Below are positions 51,027 through 59,414 of a stretch of 64,000 bases of DNA, one piece after another. Both the position numbers and the translations under genes were made by a program. The notes under the pieces were generated by a model. It saw nothing but the letters and a program-made list of their open reading frames with translations. It was not told the origin of the DNA and made no database searches. The stretch covers positions 124,001-188,000 of the forward strand of contig CAWCDT010000007.1 of assembly GCA_963794385.1 (NCBI GenBank), in the 5' to 3' direction. The DNA comes from Gaiellasilicea sp963794385. GTDB lineage: Bacteria > Actinomycetota > Thermoleophilia > Gaiellales > Gaiellaceae. Position 1 is the stretch's first letter. Each line of letters starts with the position of its first letter.

Positions 51027-51673
51027 GTCCACCGGGCGACCGCCTCCTCGACCAGGGTGCCGAACTCGGCGGGACGCTCGAGGCTCGGCAGGTGGCCGCA
51101 GCCGGCCAGGACGACGGTGTCCGGGTCCCAGCCGCGCGCCTCCTCGACGGCCACGTAAGGGTCCTGGTCGCCGACGATCGTCAGGGCGCGGTCGCCGAGG
51201 CCGCGGTAGGCCGCGGTCGAGTCGGGCCGGTCGCGAATCGCCTCCACGGCCGCGACGAGCTCGTCCTCGGTCCGGTCCAGCGCGAGCTTGCGCGCGAGCG
51301 CAACGACAGCAGGATCCGTTTCCGACGAGAACAGCAACTCGTGCATCGAGCGCCAGATTCCTTCGGCGCCACGCGTGCGTGCCAGTTCGATCGTCTCGGC
51401 GCGCTTCGCCCGTCGCTCGGGTGAGTCCGCGTCCGGCCGGGAGCCGGCGAGCACGAGCCCGGCGATCCGCTCCGGCGCGCGCCGGACGGCGGCGAGGGCG
51501 CAGTAGCCGCCCATCGAGGCGCCGACGAGGACGAGCTGCCCAGGGTAGGAGGCGAGCACATCGTCCGCCCACTCGTCCATCGTGCGGCCGGGCCCGTACA
51601 GGCGCGGCGCCTCCGCCGACTCGGGCCACATCCGCTCGTCGAGGGGCAGTGCGTGCAGAAAGACGACGGTCAC
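51023..51673 (-). CDS. Alpha/beta hydrolase
   Basis: A 216-residue alpha/beta hydrolase. The N-terminal TVVFLHALPLDERMW forms the oxyanion region, the nucleophile elbow is VGASMGGYCAL (Ser53), VGDQDPY carries the acid and GCGHLPSLERPAE the His. The start is GTG at 51673, overlapping the expected GST stop (51670-51672) by GTGA. As the sequence stands it is also in frame with the front part of GST, which I regard as an artefact. Substrate unknown. Confidence 0.87.
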   Translation of the reverse strand: MTVVFLHALPLDERMWPESAEAPRLYGPGRTMDEWADDVLASYPGQLVLVGASMGGYCALAAVRRAPERIAGLVLAGSRPDADSPERRAKRAETIELARTRGAEGIWRSMHELLFSSETDPAVVALARKLALDRTEDELVAAVEAIRDRPDSTAAYRGLGDRALTIVGDQDPYVAVEEARGWDPDTVVLAGCGHLPSLERPAEFGTLVEEAVARWT

Positions 51674-52246
51674 AGGGCGGCGACGAGCTCGCGCTCCGCC
51701 GCGACCGAGGGACGCTCGCAGGCCCGCCCGACCCATGCGCGCCAGATCCGGCCAAGCCTCGAGCTCGACCCCGAGCGACTCGGTCGCGCGCAACACCCAC
51801 GGGAGAAATGCGACGTCGGCGAGCCCGAACGATTGCCCCGAGAGCCACGGCATCGCCGTGAGCAGTTCGTCCAGACGAGCAAGCTCGGCCTCGAACCGCT
51901 CTCGCGCGCCCTCCTCCCCTCGACGCAGCGCGTAGTACGGCCTCGAGAAGTCGTCGAAGCGAAAGACGAGCAGCCGCCCGGCCGCGCGCTCGCCGGGATC
52001 GTCCGGCCAGAGCGACGGCTCGGGATAGCGCTCGTTCAGGTACTCGTCGATCACGGCCGACTCCGCGAGCAGCCAGCCGTCCTCCTCCAGAACGGGCACC
52101 TTGCCGGTCGGGTTCAGGCCGTAGATCCACGCGGGCCGGTCGGTCAGGTCGATCTCGACCGTCTCGTACGGGACGCCCTTCTCGGCGAGCACGATCCGGA
52201 CGCGGGCGCAGTAGGGACAGCGAGCGGCGTCGTAGAGCTTGATCAC
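51670..52246 (-). CDS. Glutathione S-transferase-like protein (reading frame interrupted)
   Basis: A GST of about 191 residues. The thioredoxin-fold domain has IKLYDAARCPYCARVRIVLA, LNPTGKVPVLEEDG and ESAVIDEYLNERYP, and the helical domain has LSGQSFGLADVAFLPWVL. The end CERPSVAAERELVAAL, typical of GSTs, lies in the +1 frame and ends with TGA at 51670-51672. The shift is near 51725-51745, with one extra base. The CPYC site is grx-like, which suggests a thiol transferase rather than a detoxifying enzyme. The start GTG at 52246 overlaps the acetyltransferase stop. Confidence 0.85.
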
Positions 52247-53208
52247 TCCTGCTCCTCCTCCCAGCCGTGCTCGGTGCCCTCGAGCGCGATCGTGGCGGCG
52301 ATCTCGGCGAGCAGCTGCCGCGCCGGCGGCAGCAGGTCGGGCGAGGGCGCGGTCCGCGCGACGGCGCGCACTGCAGCGGGATCGGCTCCGGTGAGCCGCG
52401 CCACGACGCGGGGGTTCGCCGCGAGCGCGATCGCGTCCCCCGGCGGAAGGGCGCCGTAGTGCTCGGGGACGGAGAGGTACTCGTCGACGACCCGCCCGGT
52501 CTCGAGCAGCACGAACCGGACGACCTCGTCGTGCTCCACGCCGATCGAGATCGTGACCGCGCCCATGCGGTCCGAGAGCTCGGTCGCCAGTCGTCGCAGC
52601 ATCGCCGGGTCGCGGTCGCAGACGTCGTCGTACACGGTGATCCACCCGTTGCGAGGCTCCGTGACGCGGCTTCCACGCGAGCCGCCCGGCAAGCGCGGCA
52701 CGAATTGGCGCACTGCCCGCTCGACCGAGGCGAGGTCGTCCGTCTGGACGTGGATCGAGCCGAACGAGCGGCCCTCGCCGACCTCGCGCACGTCGAGCGG
52801 ACGCACGAGGGTACGCGACTGCTCTCGGAAGCCGAGCCGCTCGTAGAAGTCGAGCGCCTCGAGGTTCGCGGTCAGGAACAGATGGGTTGCGCCCCGCGCC
52901 CGCAGGTTCTCGACGACGGCGTCGACAAGCGCGCGGCCGGTGCCGTGCCTACGACTCGCCTCGGCGACGTAGAGGTCGCCGATCCGGGCGATGTGGTCCT
53001 CGAGCCAGGCGGTGACGTAGCCGACCGGCTCGTCACCCTCCTCTGCGAGGAAGAGCGCGTTCGCCGCGATCGCCCGCTCGACCTCGGCCCGGTTGGCGTC
53101 CCAGCTGATGTCGGCCCAGGGCGGCGACTCCGGGTTCTCGGCGCTCCAGAGCTCGCGCAGTCGCCGGACCGTCTCGAGGTCGTCGTCGGTGCCGTGGCGG
53201 ATTGTCAT
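52243..53208 (-). CDS. GNAT family N-acetyltransferase with C-terminal domain of unknown function
   Basis: A 321-residue protein. Residues 1-160 form a GNAT domain, with IGDLYVAEASRRHGTGRALV as the acetyl-CoA loop and ANLEALDFYERLGFREQSR as the C-terminal motif. Residues 165-321 form a second domain (FGSIHVQTDDLASVERAVRQ, GWITVYDDVCDRDPAMLRRL, SIGVEHDEVVRFVLLETGRV) that I do not recognise. The start is ATG at 53206-53208, overlapping the AlkA-like stop (ATGA). Substrate unknown. Confidence 0.82.
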   Translation of the reverse strand: MTIRHGTDDDLETVRRLRELWSAENPESPPWADISWDANRAEVERAIAANALFLAEEGDEPVGYVTAWLEDHIARIGDLYVAEASRRHGTGRALVDAVVENLRARGATHLFLTANLEALDFYERLGFREQSRTLVRPLDVREVGEGRSFGSIHVQTDDLASVERAVRQFVPRLPGGSRGSRVTEPRNGWITVYDDVCDRDPAMLRRLATELSDRMGAVTISIGVEHDEVVRFVLLETGRVVDEYLSVPEHYGALPPGDAIALAANPRVVARLTGADPAAVRAVARTAPSPDLLPPARQLLAEIAATIALEGTEHGWEEEQE

Positions 53209-54176
53209 GCGGGCGGCTCGCCTGCCGGTCTCTCGCGCGGCGCTCGCGGTGCGTAGGCCGGCGGAACAGTGCTGGAGCACGGGCCGCCGGCTGGAGCGCC
53301 GCGAGCGTCGCGAGGCTGCGCCGGAGGCCGGCTCCGCCGGCCGGGAGGCGCAGCCGGCGAGAGGCCGGCAGGCATGAGGCGGAGGCCGGTGAGGAGGTAG
53401 TGGGCGCTCAGGTTCTGAAAGGGGTGGAAGCGGGCGCCGAAGGCGCGAATGTCGGGGACGTCACCATAGAACGCCGCGACGGCCTTGCGCAGTCCCAGGT
53501 CGCCGGCAGGCCAGGCATGTGGGCGCGCCAGGTGACGCGCGAGGAACCAGTCGGCGGTCCACTCGCCGAGCCCGCGGAGGGCGACGAGCCGGGCTGCGAC
53601 CTCATCGTCCGGGAGAGAGGCCAGCGCGTCGAGGTCGAGGTCGCTGCGCGCGAGCCCGATCACGTACTCGGCCTTGCGGCGCGAGAAACCAAGCGACACG
53701 AGGTCGGCCTCGCTCGCCAAGGCGACGCGCTCCCGCTCCGGGAAGTCGTGGGCATACGTGCCGGGCACGCCGAAGTGCTCGACGAAGCGGCTGCGGATCG
53801 CCGCCGCCGCGAAGAGCGAGACCTGCTGCGCCGTGATCGCGATGACGAGCGCAGCGAACGGGTTCGGCTCGATCGGCGGCCGGAACCCGGGGAGCGCCGC
53901 GACGAGCGCTGCGAGGGTCGGCTCGCGCGCCGCCCAGGCCGTGAAGCCGTCGAGGTCGAAGGCCCCGCCCAGCAAGGCGAGGACCTCGGCCTCGATCGCC
54001 GCGTCGTGCGGGCTCACGTCCACCCCTCCCGGTGCAGCTTCGATCCGGACCTCGCGCCCGGCGACCACGCGGTGCAGCCCGCCCTCCCGCCAGAGCGTGG
54101 CGCTGTCCACGCCGAAGACGTGGAACCGCGCCGTCGAGAGCGCGAAGTCGTACGGCTGCGGCAGCGGGACGAGCAC
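53205..54176 (-). CDS. DNA-3-methyladenine glycosylase (AlkA-like, HhH-GPD)
   Basis: A 323-residue base-excision glycosylase. An AlkA N-terminal domain (PYDFALSTARFHVFG) precedes the HhH-GPD domain (AITAQQVSLFAAAAIRSRF, ALRGLGEWTADWFLARHL, with the catalytic Asp in WPAGDLGLRKAV). The expected end is near ARFHPFQNLSAHYLLTGL. Another 55 Pro/Ala/Arg-rich residues follow, encoded by a GC-rich inverted repeat. The stop overlaps the acetyltransferase start, so the tail is probably translated. Start chosen: GTG at 54174-54176. Confidence 0.87.
   Translation of the reverse strand: MLVPLPQPYDFALSTARFHVFGVDSATLWREGGLHRVVAGREVRIEAAPGGVDVSPHDAAIEAEVLALLGGAFDLDGFTAWAAREPTLAALVAALPGFRPPIEPNPFAALVIAITAQQVSLFAAAAIRSRFVEHFGVPGTYAHDFPERERVALASEADLVSLGFSRRKAEYVIGLARSDLDLDALASLPDDEVAARLVALRGLGEWTADWFLARHLARPHAWPAGDLGLRKAVAAFYGDVPDIRAFGARFHPFQNLSAHYLLTGLRLMPAGLSPAAPPGRRSRPPAQPRDARGAPAGGPCSSTVPPAYAPRAPRERPAGEPPA
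53314..53355. repeat. GC-rich inverted repeat in the AlkA-like tail
   Basis: GGCTGCGCC (53314-53322) pairs with GGCGCAGCC (53347-53355), with an inner GCCGGC/GCCGGC stem. The 16-base core CCGGCTCCGCCGGCCG (53328-53343) recurs exactly at 57320-57335, inside another gene. Confidence 0.6.
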
Positions 54177-54199
54177 GTGCGGCAAGCTAGCGTTTCGGC

Positions 54200-54556
54200 A
54201 TGGCATTACCCGCAATCAGCTGCGAGGAGCTCCAGGCGAAGCTCGAGAGCAGCGAGGCCCCGGTGCTCGTCGACGCGTTGCCCCCGATGTCATACGCGCA
54301 TTCGCACCTGCCCGGTGCGATCAACCTCGTGCCCGGCGACGTCGCGGAGCGCGCAGCGCGGCGGCTGCCGGACCGCGAGGCCGAGATCGTCGTCTATTGC
54401 GCCAACCCGGAGTGTGAGAGCTCGATCGAGACCGCCGAGCGGCTCGTCGCGCTCGGCTACGCGAACGTCCGCCACTACGCGGGCGGCAAGGACGAGTGGC
54501 GTGAGCGCGGGCTTCCGCTCGAGCGCGCCGGCGAGCCGTTCGCGCCGAAGGCGTAG
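54200..54556 (+). CDS. Rhodanese-like domain protein
   Basis: A 118-residue rhodanese domain with Cys67 in VVYCANPECESSIETAERL and a second Cys at 72. The HSHLPGAINLVPGDVAE block and the RHYAGGKDEWRERGLPLE end are typical. The CANPEC loop, with two cysteines, differs from the rhodanese at 50664. The start is ATG at 54200, 24 bases from the divergent AlkA-like start. Confidence 0.88.
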   Translation: MALPAISCEELQAKLESSEAPVLVDALPPMSYAHSHLPGAINLVPGDVAERAARRLPDREAEIVVYCANPECESSIETAERLVALGYANVRHYAGGKDEWRERGLPLERAGEPFAPKA

Positions 54557-54566
54557 CCGGCACCGC

Positions 54567-56699
54567 TTAGCTGCGACCGACCGCCGGAACAACGCGCGAG
54601 ACCGCGAGCGAGCCGTCGAGGCCGCGCGCGATCGCGACGAGGTGGACCGTCTCGCCGCGGTCATAGTCGCGCGGGTCGAGGAAGGCGCGGAACGGAGGCG
54701 AGTCGTCGGCGGCGAGCCGGCGCCAGCCGGTCCGGGCGCGCTTGACCGCGAACGAGACGCTCGCCGTGCCCGCCCCGCCCGGAGTCGCGCTCACACGTAG
54801 GAGCTTGCTGAGGTCGTCGGCGGCGACCTGCACCGTCGGCGCAGCCGCCCGCGCCGCCGGGATCCGGCCCTGGGCGCGGAGCAAGACGGTCGAGAGCGCG
54901 GGCACGGTGAAGGTCAGGTCGCCCGCGGCGGTGCTCGTCAGGCGCCCGCCGCCGAGGAGCGGCGTCCAGGCCGACTCCGGCGTCGACGTACGCAGCGTCA
55001 CCCGTGCAGGCTTCGTGCCCGCGTTGAACGCGGCGAGGTACTCCCGCCGCCCTGCCGTGTCGATCCGGCTCACCGCGAAGAGGCCTCCCGTGGCCCGGCG
55101 CACGACGCTCGCGCCGGTCGATAGCGCCGGGTGCGCGTCCCGGAGCGCGCCGAGCGCCCGAAGCCGCGCTGCCACAGGGTGATTAGTAACGTCGAAGGAG
55201 GACCGCGTGCCGATCGGCGGCGCGCCGACACGCTCCTCGGTCTGCCACTCACGCACCTGGGTCGGGAAGAGATCCTGCCGCGCCGCCTTGTCGCCGCCCC
55301 GGCCGGCGAGGCCGACCTCGTCGCCGTAGAGGACGACGGGCGCGCCGCGCAGCAGGTAGAGCAGGTCATGGCCGAGCAGGACCCGGCGCAGCCACGGCGC
55401 GCCGCCCACCCCGGCTCGCGTCCGGATCAGAGCCGCGCCGCGCCCCATGTCGTGGTTGCCGAGGAACGTCGGCGGAGTATGCGCCGCCCCGTTCGGAAGC
55501 TGGAAGTAGTCGTCATCCTCGAGTCGCGACGCAAGGCCGCCCGCGCCGACCTGACCGGACGCGAAGCCCACGGCCGCGTCCTGGAGCGGGAAATCGAGCA
55601 CGTTCGGCAGGCCGCGGTCGCGGACGAACGGAGCGAGATCCACCGCGCTGGTGATGAACGCCTCGCCGAAAAGCTCGAAGTCGCGGACACCTGCAGCGCG
55701 CGCCGCGGCGCGGATCTGCGGGACCCAGAGCGTGAAGAAGTCGCGGTTCACGTGCCGCGCGGTGTCGACGCGGAAGCCGTCGACCCGGTAGCGCCGGATC
55801 CAGCCGGCGTGGATCTCGGCGAGGCCCTGCACGACCGTCGGCTGCTCGGTGAAGAGGTCGTCGAGCCCGACGAAGTCGCCCTGCTCGAGGCAGAGCTCGC
55901 TGCACGAGTCGAAGTCGACGCCGCCGCGGTTGTGGTAGCGGCGAACGTCGTTCAGCCAGGCCGGCTGCTTCAACGTCCGCTCGCCGGCGAGGACGAGCGG
56001 CGGGCGCGGCATCGTCGCGGCGCGCAGGCACGGGAAGAAGCGTCCGAGCGTGTACAGCGCCGGCAGGAACGGCTTCCCGCGACAGTCGCGGTACGGCTTC
56101 TCTTCGGGCCCGACCCACGCGGAGCCACCCGTGGGTCTGATCACGTCCGCGGTGTGGTTGACGACCACGTCGAGGTAGACCTTCAGGCCGAGCCGGTGCG
56201 CGCAGTCGACGAAGGCGGCGAAGTCTCGCTCGCTGCCGAGATGCGGGTCGAGGGTCGTGAAGTCGACGCCCCAGTAGCCGTGATAGGCGGCGCTCGAGGC
56301 CTGGACGGTCTTCTGCCGTACCGGCGGCGTCACCCAGACGGCGGTGAAGCCGAGCGACTTGATCCGAGCGAGGCCGCGCGTCGGCGTCGCACAGTCGTCG
56401 GTCAGCCCGCGATAGTCGCCGCCGTGGAACCAGCCGCTGTCGGCGGGGTCGTAGCCCGTGCTGGCCCGGAGCCCGGTCCGGCCGCCGCGGTCGTTCGCGG
56501 GGTCGCCGTTCGCGTAGCGGTCGGGGAGGACGAAGTAGACCCGTTGCGACGCGATCGAGCTGCGCGTAGGAGCTTTTCCGAGCGTGGCGACCGCGGCCCC
56601 GCTCGGCGGGGCAGGGGTCGGCGCCGGTGCGGCGGCCGCGGGCAGCGCCGCCAGGAGGGCTGCCGCGAGGGCGGCGCGTGACAGACTGTTACTTGGCAA
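54567..56699 (-). CDS. Secreted alpha-amylase family glycoside hydrolase (GH13)
   Basis: A 710-residue exported amylase. The signal peptide is ALAAALLAALPAAAAPA. The GH13 regions are all present: DVVVNHT (I), GFRVDTARH with the catalytic Asp (II), ELFGEAF with the catalytic Glu (III) and FLGNHDMG (IV). A C-terminal beta domain (about 520-600) and a further sandwich domain with TVQVAADDLSKLLRVSATPG follow. It would degrade starch-like glucans outside the cell. It overlaps the phosphatase gene by 11 bases. Confidence 0.92.
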   Translation of the reverse strand: MPSNSLSRAALAAALLAALPAAAAPAPTPAPPSGAAVATLGKAPTRSSIASQRVYFVLPDRYANGDPANDRGGRTGLRASTGYDPADSGWFHGGDYRGLTDDCATPTRGLARIKSLGFTAVWVTPPVRQKTVQASSAAYHGYWGVDFTTLDPHLGSERDFAAFVDCAHRLGLKVYLDVVVNHTADVIRPTGGSAWVGPEEKPYRDCRGKPFLPALYTLGRFFPCLRAATMPRPPLVLAGERTLKQPAWLNDVRRYHNRGGVDFDSCSELCLEQGDFVGLDDLFTEQPTVVQGLAEIHAGWIRRYRVDGFRVDTARHVNRDFFTLWVPQIRAAARAAGVRDFELFGEAFITSAVDLAPFVRDRGLPNVLDFPLQDAAVGFASGQVGAGGLASRLEDDDYFQLPNGAAHTPPTFLGNHDMGRGAALIRTRAGVGGAPWLRRVLLGHDLLYLLRGAPVVLYGDEVGLAGRGGDKAARQDLFPTQVREWQTEERVGAPPIGTRSSFDVTNHPVAARLRALGALRDAHPALSTGASVVRRATGGLFAVSRIDTAGRREYLAAFNAGTKPARVTLRTSTPESAWTPLLGGGRLTSTAAGDLTFTVPALSTVLLRAQGRIPAARAAAPTVQVAADDLSKLLRVSATPGGAGTASVSFAVKRARTGWRRLAADDSPPFRAFLDPRDYDRGETVHLVAIARGLDGSLAVSRVVPAVGRS

Positions 56700-57381
56700 G
56701 CGCGGCGGCTACGTCGTGGAGGTCGTGGAACGGCTCGAACGGGACCCGGCGCTCGTCGAGGTATCTGGCGAGCCCGTCGCGGGCGAAGACGCGGTCGGCG
56801 GCGAGCGCGGCGCAGCGGTCGGAATACCCGTCGCCGACGTAGATGTAGGGCTCGCCGGCGAGACCGCCGCGCTTGCAGGGCTCGCCGCAGGTCACGCAGG
56901 CCTCCTCGTCTCGGAAGCGGACGCGCCAGCCCTCCGGTCGAGCGTCGACCCGGTTGGCCAGGACCTCGAGCGGCACCCCCTCCCGCTCGAGGACCGGCTC
57001 GATCAGCTCGTGGAATCCGGCCGAGATCACGAGCGGCTCGAGCGCGGCGACTTGCCGCAGGCCGGCTCGCACCTGCACGTGCTCCACCACCCAGTCGACG
57101 ACCTCGGGGAGCGGCGCCGTGATCGCCGCGAACTCCGTGGCGATCTCGTCGTGCAGGGTCAGGTCGACGCCGACCCGCGGCTCGAGCTCGGCAAGGATCG
57201 CGGGGTCGCCGAACTCGTGGATCACCTCCACGAGCGAGTCCCGGACGGTGACCGTCCCATCCCAGTCGAGGACGAGCCTCTCGCGCCCCTGGCCGCGGCC
57301 GGCTCCCGCCGGGCGGAGCCCGGCTCCGCCGGCCGCTCGCGCCGCTGGCGGCACCCGGCTCTCCGAGTCCGTATTACTCAT
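56689..57381 (-). CDS. HAD-IB phosphatase (MtnX-like)
   Basis: A 230-residue HAD phosphatase. Motif I is LVLDWDGTVTVRDSL, motif II is in EPLVISAGFHELIEP, and motif IV is YIYVGDGYSDRCAALAADRV. A CVTCGEPCK cluster could bind metal, as in MtnX-type enzymes. The N-terminal 35 residues are Gly/Ala/Arg-rich, encoded by a GC-rich repeat that is not part of the fold. The ATG is at 57379-57381. The substrate might be a phosphorylated sugar or thio-sugar, which is uncertain. Confidence 0.82.
   Translation of the reverse strand: MSNTDSESRVPPAARAAGGAGLRPAGAGRGQGRERLVLDWDGTVTVRDSLVEVIHEFGDPAILAELEPRVGVDLTLHDEIATEFAAITAPLPEVVDWVVEHVQVRAGLRQVAALEPLVISAGFHELIEPVLEREGVPLEVLANRVDARPEGWRVRFRDEEACVTCGEPCKRGGLAGEPYIYVGDGYSDRCAALAADRVFARDGLARYLDERRVPFEPFHDLHDVAAALAK
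57312..57335. repeat. GC-rich inverted repeat in the phosphatase N-terminus
   Basis: GGCGGAGCC (57312-57320) and GGCTCCGCC (57322-57330) are perfect inverted copies separated by one base. The 16-base sequence CCGGCTCCGCCGGCCG (57320-57335) is identical to one at 53328-53343. Confidence 0.6.
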
Positions 57382-57429
57382 ACTGTCCTCTCCGGCCGGG
57401 CACCACCAGCGACGCGCCAGGAGCGCGAC

Positions 57430-58623
57430 CTAGAGATGCGACGTGAGGCCTGCGTCGGACGGAGCCTCGTCGCCCGCCTCGTACCAGGAGAGCGCGTACT
57501 TGCCGTCGTCGAGGTCGCGCGCAAGCGTCGTCAGCCGCAGCGGGTTGAACGTGTCGCACATGACCGCGAGCTCGCCCGTCTCGTGCAGCCCGATCGCCTT
57601 CTCTGCCAGCCCCGGGTGCGGACCGTGCGGGAGGCCCGACGGGTGGAGCGTGATCGAGCCGACGTCGACGCCCTTCCGTGAGCCGAAGTTCCCGGAGACG
57701 TAATAGATCATCTCCTCGCTCTGCAGGTTCGAGTGGTGGTACGGGATCGGGATCGCGAGCGGGTCGAAGTCGAGCTTGCGCGGGCAGAACGAGCAGATCA
57801 CGAAATTCCGGCCCGCGAAGGTCTGGTGCGACGGCGGCGGCTGGTGGATCCGGCCGGTGATCGGCTCGAAGTCGTGGATCGAGAACGTCCACGGGTAGAG
57901 GTAGCCGTCCCACCCGACGACATCGAAGGGGTGGTAGTCGAGGAGGTACGTCTGGTAGCCGTCCCGGACGCGCACCTTGACGGGGAACTCGCCGCGCTCG
58001 CGATGCGTGTTCAGCTGCGACGGCGGATGGATGTCCCGGTGGTAGTACGGCGCCCCCTCGAGGATCTGGCCGTACTGGTTCCGGTAGCGGCGCGGGATCT
58101 CGATCAGGCCGGGGGTCTCGAAGATCAGGTAGCGCTGCTCTCCCTCCGGCCGGAAGCGGTAGGTCGTCCCGCGCGGGATCACAATGTAGTCGCCGTCGGT
58201 GTAGGCGAGCTCGCCGAAGATCGTCTCGAGCGTGCCGGAGCCCTCGTGGACGAAGATCACTTCGTCGCCCTCACCGTTTCGGAAGAAGTACGCCATCTGC
58301 TCGCTCGGCCGGCACAGCGAGATCTCCACGTCGGCGTTCCACATCAGCAGCCTGCGGCCTGACACCTCGTCGCCGCCGGGCTCGACGTCCTTCGTGTGCA
58401 TGAGCCGGTGCTGGTGCGTGTCCGGCACCCACTCGTCGCGCTCGATCGGCTCGAAGTCACCGACCTCCTGCACCCGGCACGGCGACTGGAGGTGGTACAG
58501 GATCGACTCGTTGCCGGTGAAGCCCTCGAGGCCCATCACCTCTTCGGTGAGCAGGGCGCCGTTGTCGCGGAACTGGATGTGCCGCTTGCGCGGGACCTCA
58601 CCGAGGCGCTGGTAGAAGGGCAT
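57430..58623 (-). CDS. hmgA: Homogentisate 1,2-dioxygenase
   Basis: A 397-residue iron dioxygenase that opens the ring of homogentisate to maleylacetoacetate in tyrosine breakdown. Metal-site candidates are the His and Glu in PYHHSNLQSEEMIYYVSG (His296/297, Glu303/304) and His336 in LHPSGLPHGPHPG. The N-terminal cupin (FVHEGSGTLETIFGELAYTD) is also clear. The ATG is at 58621-58623. hppD, which makes its substrate, lies 5 kb away on the same strand, and an FAH-like gene lies between them. Confidence 0.92.
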   Translation of the reverse strand: MPFYQRLGEVPRKRHIQFRDNGALLTEEVMGLEGFTGNESILYHLQSPCRVQEVGDFEPIERDEWVPDTHQHRLMHTKDVEPGGDEVSGRRLLMWNADVEISLCRPSEQMAYFFRNGEGDEVIFVHEGSGTLETIFGELAYTDGDYIVIPRGTTYRFRPEGEQRYLIFETPGLIEIPRRYRNQYGQILEGAPYYHRDIHPPSQLNTHRERGEFPVKVRVRDGYQTYLLDYHPFDVVGWDGYLYPWTFSIHDFEPITGRIHQPPPSHQTFAGRNFVICSFCPRKLDFDPLAIPIPYHHSNLQSEEMIYYVSGNFGSRKGVDVGSITLHPSGLPHGPHPGLAEKAIGLHETGELAVMCDTFNPLRLTTLARDLDDGKYALSWYEAGDEAPSDAGLTSHL

Positions 58624-58691
58624 GGGCCGAGGATACCCCGGGGCGCAGGGAAGAAGACCCCGTATCCGCTCGTCCGGTGGTGGAGCGCCGA

Positions 58692-59414
58692 ATGGACACC
58701 GCCCAGCCACTTTCGTCTCCGCAGCCGGATCCGGCCGACGACACGTCTGCACCGGCGTCGTCTGCCGGGTCGTTCTGGTCCGGCGCATCGGGATTGCTGG
58801 CAGGCCTCGCCACGGTCGTCGGCTCGTTTGTCGGGCTCGCGACCGTGCTCGTCCAGGCCGGCGTGATCGGGTCGTCGTCCCCGGCACCTGCGCAAACAGC
58901 GGCCGCGCGAGCACAGCCGGCGCAGACTCAGCCGGCGCAGACTCAGGCCGCCGTCCGGACGACGGCTGACGCGCCGTCGCTCGACCGAGTCCTGAGCAAC
59001 CTCAACGCGCTCCTCGCCGAGTCGGCGCGCACGAAGGGCGACCTCGGGTCGCTGATCGTCAAGGTCCAGTCGAGCCCGCCGGCAATCGACCGCGGCACGG
59101 CGCTCAGGGAGATCGACATGATCGTGCGCCAGCGGGAGGGCCTGCACGCGACACTCGCCGCCTTGCGGGTGCCGGATGCACTTGCGAAGGCACTGGCGCT
59201 GCTGCGCGACTCGATCACGGTGTCCCTCGCCGACGACCGCCTCGTGCGGCAGTGGATCGTCGCGCGCTTCGACGGCGACCCCGCTGAGGACCGGCTCTGG
59301 GCCGCTCAGGTGGAGGCCTCAGACGAGGCTGGGCGTGCGAAGAGCGCGTTCCGCGCCGAGTACACGGACCGTCTTCTCTCTCAGGGCCTTTCGAGCTTCA
59401 TTCCCAACTACTAG
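58692..59414 (+). CDS. Membrane-anchored protein of unknown function
   Basis: About 240 residues (ATG at 58692; GTG at 58677 is also possible). A Ser/Pro/Asp-rich N-terminus is followed by one membrane segment (GLLAGLATVVGSFVGLATVL) and a low-complexity linker with AQTQPAQTQ. A helical domain comes next (DRVLSNLNALLAESARTKGD, REIDMIVRQREGLHATLAAL) with an acidic Trp-containing end. No family recognised. It lies divergent from hmgA and converges on the FAH-like gene. Confidence 0.65.
   Translation: MDTAQPLSSPQPDPADDTSAPASSAGSFWSGASGLLAGLATVVGSFVGLATVLVQAGVIGSSSPAPAQTAAARAQPAQTQPAQTQAAVRTTADAPSLDRVLSNLNALLAESARTKGDLGSLIVKVQSSPPAIDRGTALREIDMIVRQREGLHATLAALRVPDALAKALALLRDSITVSLADDRLVRQWIVARFDGDPAEDRLWAAQVEASDEAGRAKSAFRAEYTDRLLSQGLSSFIPNY
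58917..58946 (+). repeat. Tandem repeat, two 15-base units
   Basis: CCGGCGCAGACTCAG is repeated exactly twice (58917-58931 and 58932-58946), encoding the PAQTQ repeat in the linker of the membrane-anchored protein. A variable-length linker is possible. Confidence 0.7.

Noticed and set aside
51023..52246. A GST-hydrolase fusion protein in a single open frame
   Set aside because: The GST-typical ending (CERPSVAAERELVAAL) and a stop overlapping the hydrolase start by GTGA are found one frame away, so the fusion is best explained by one extra base.
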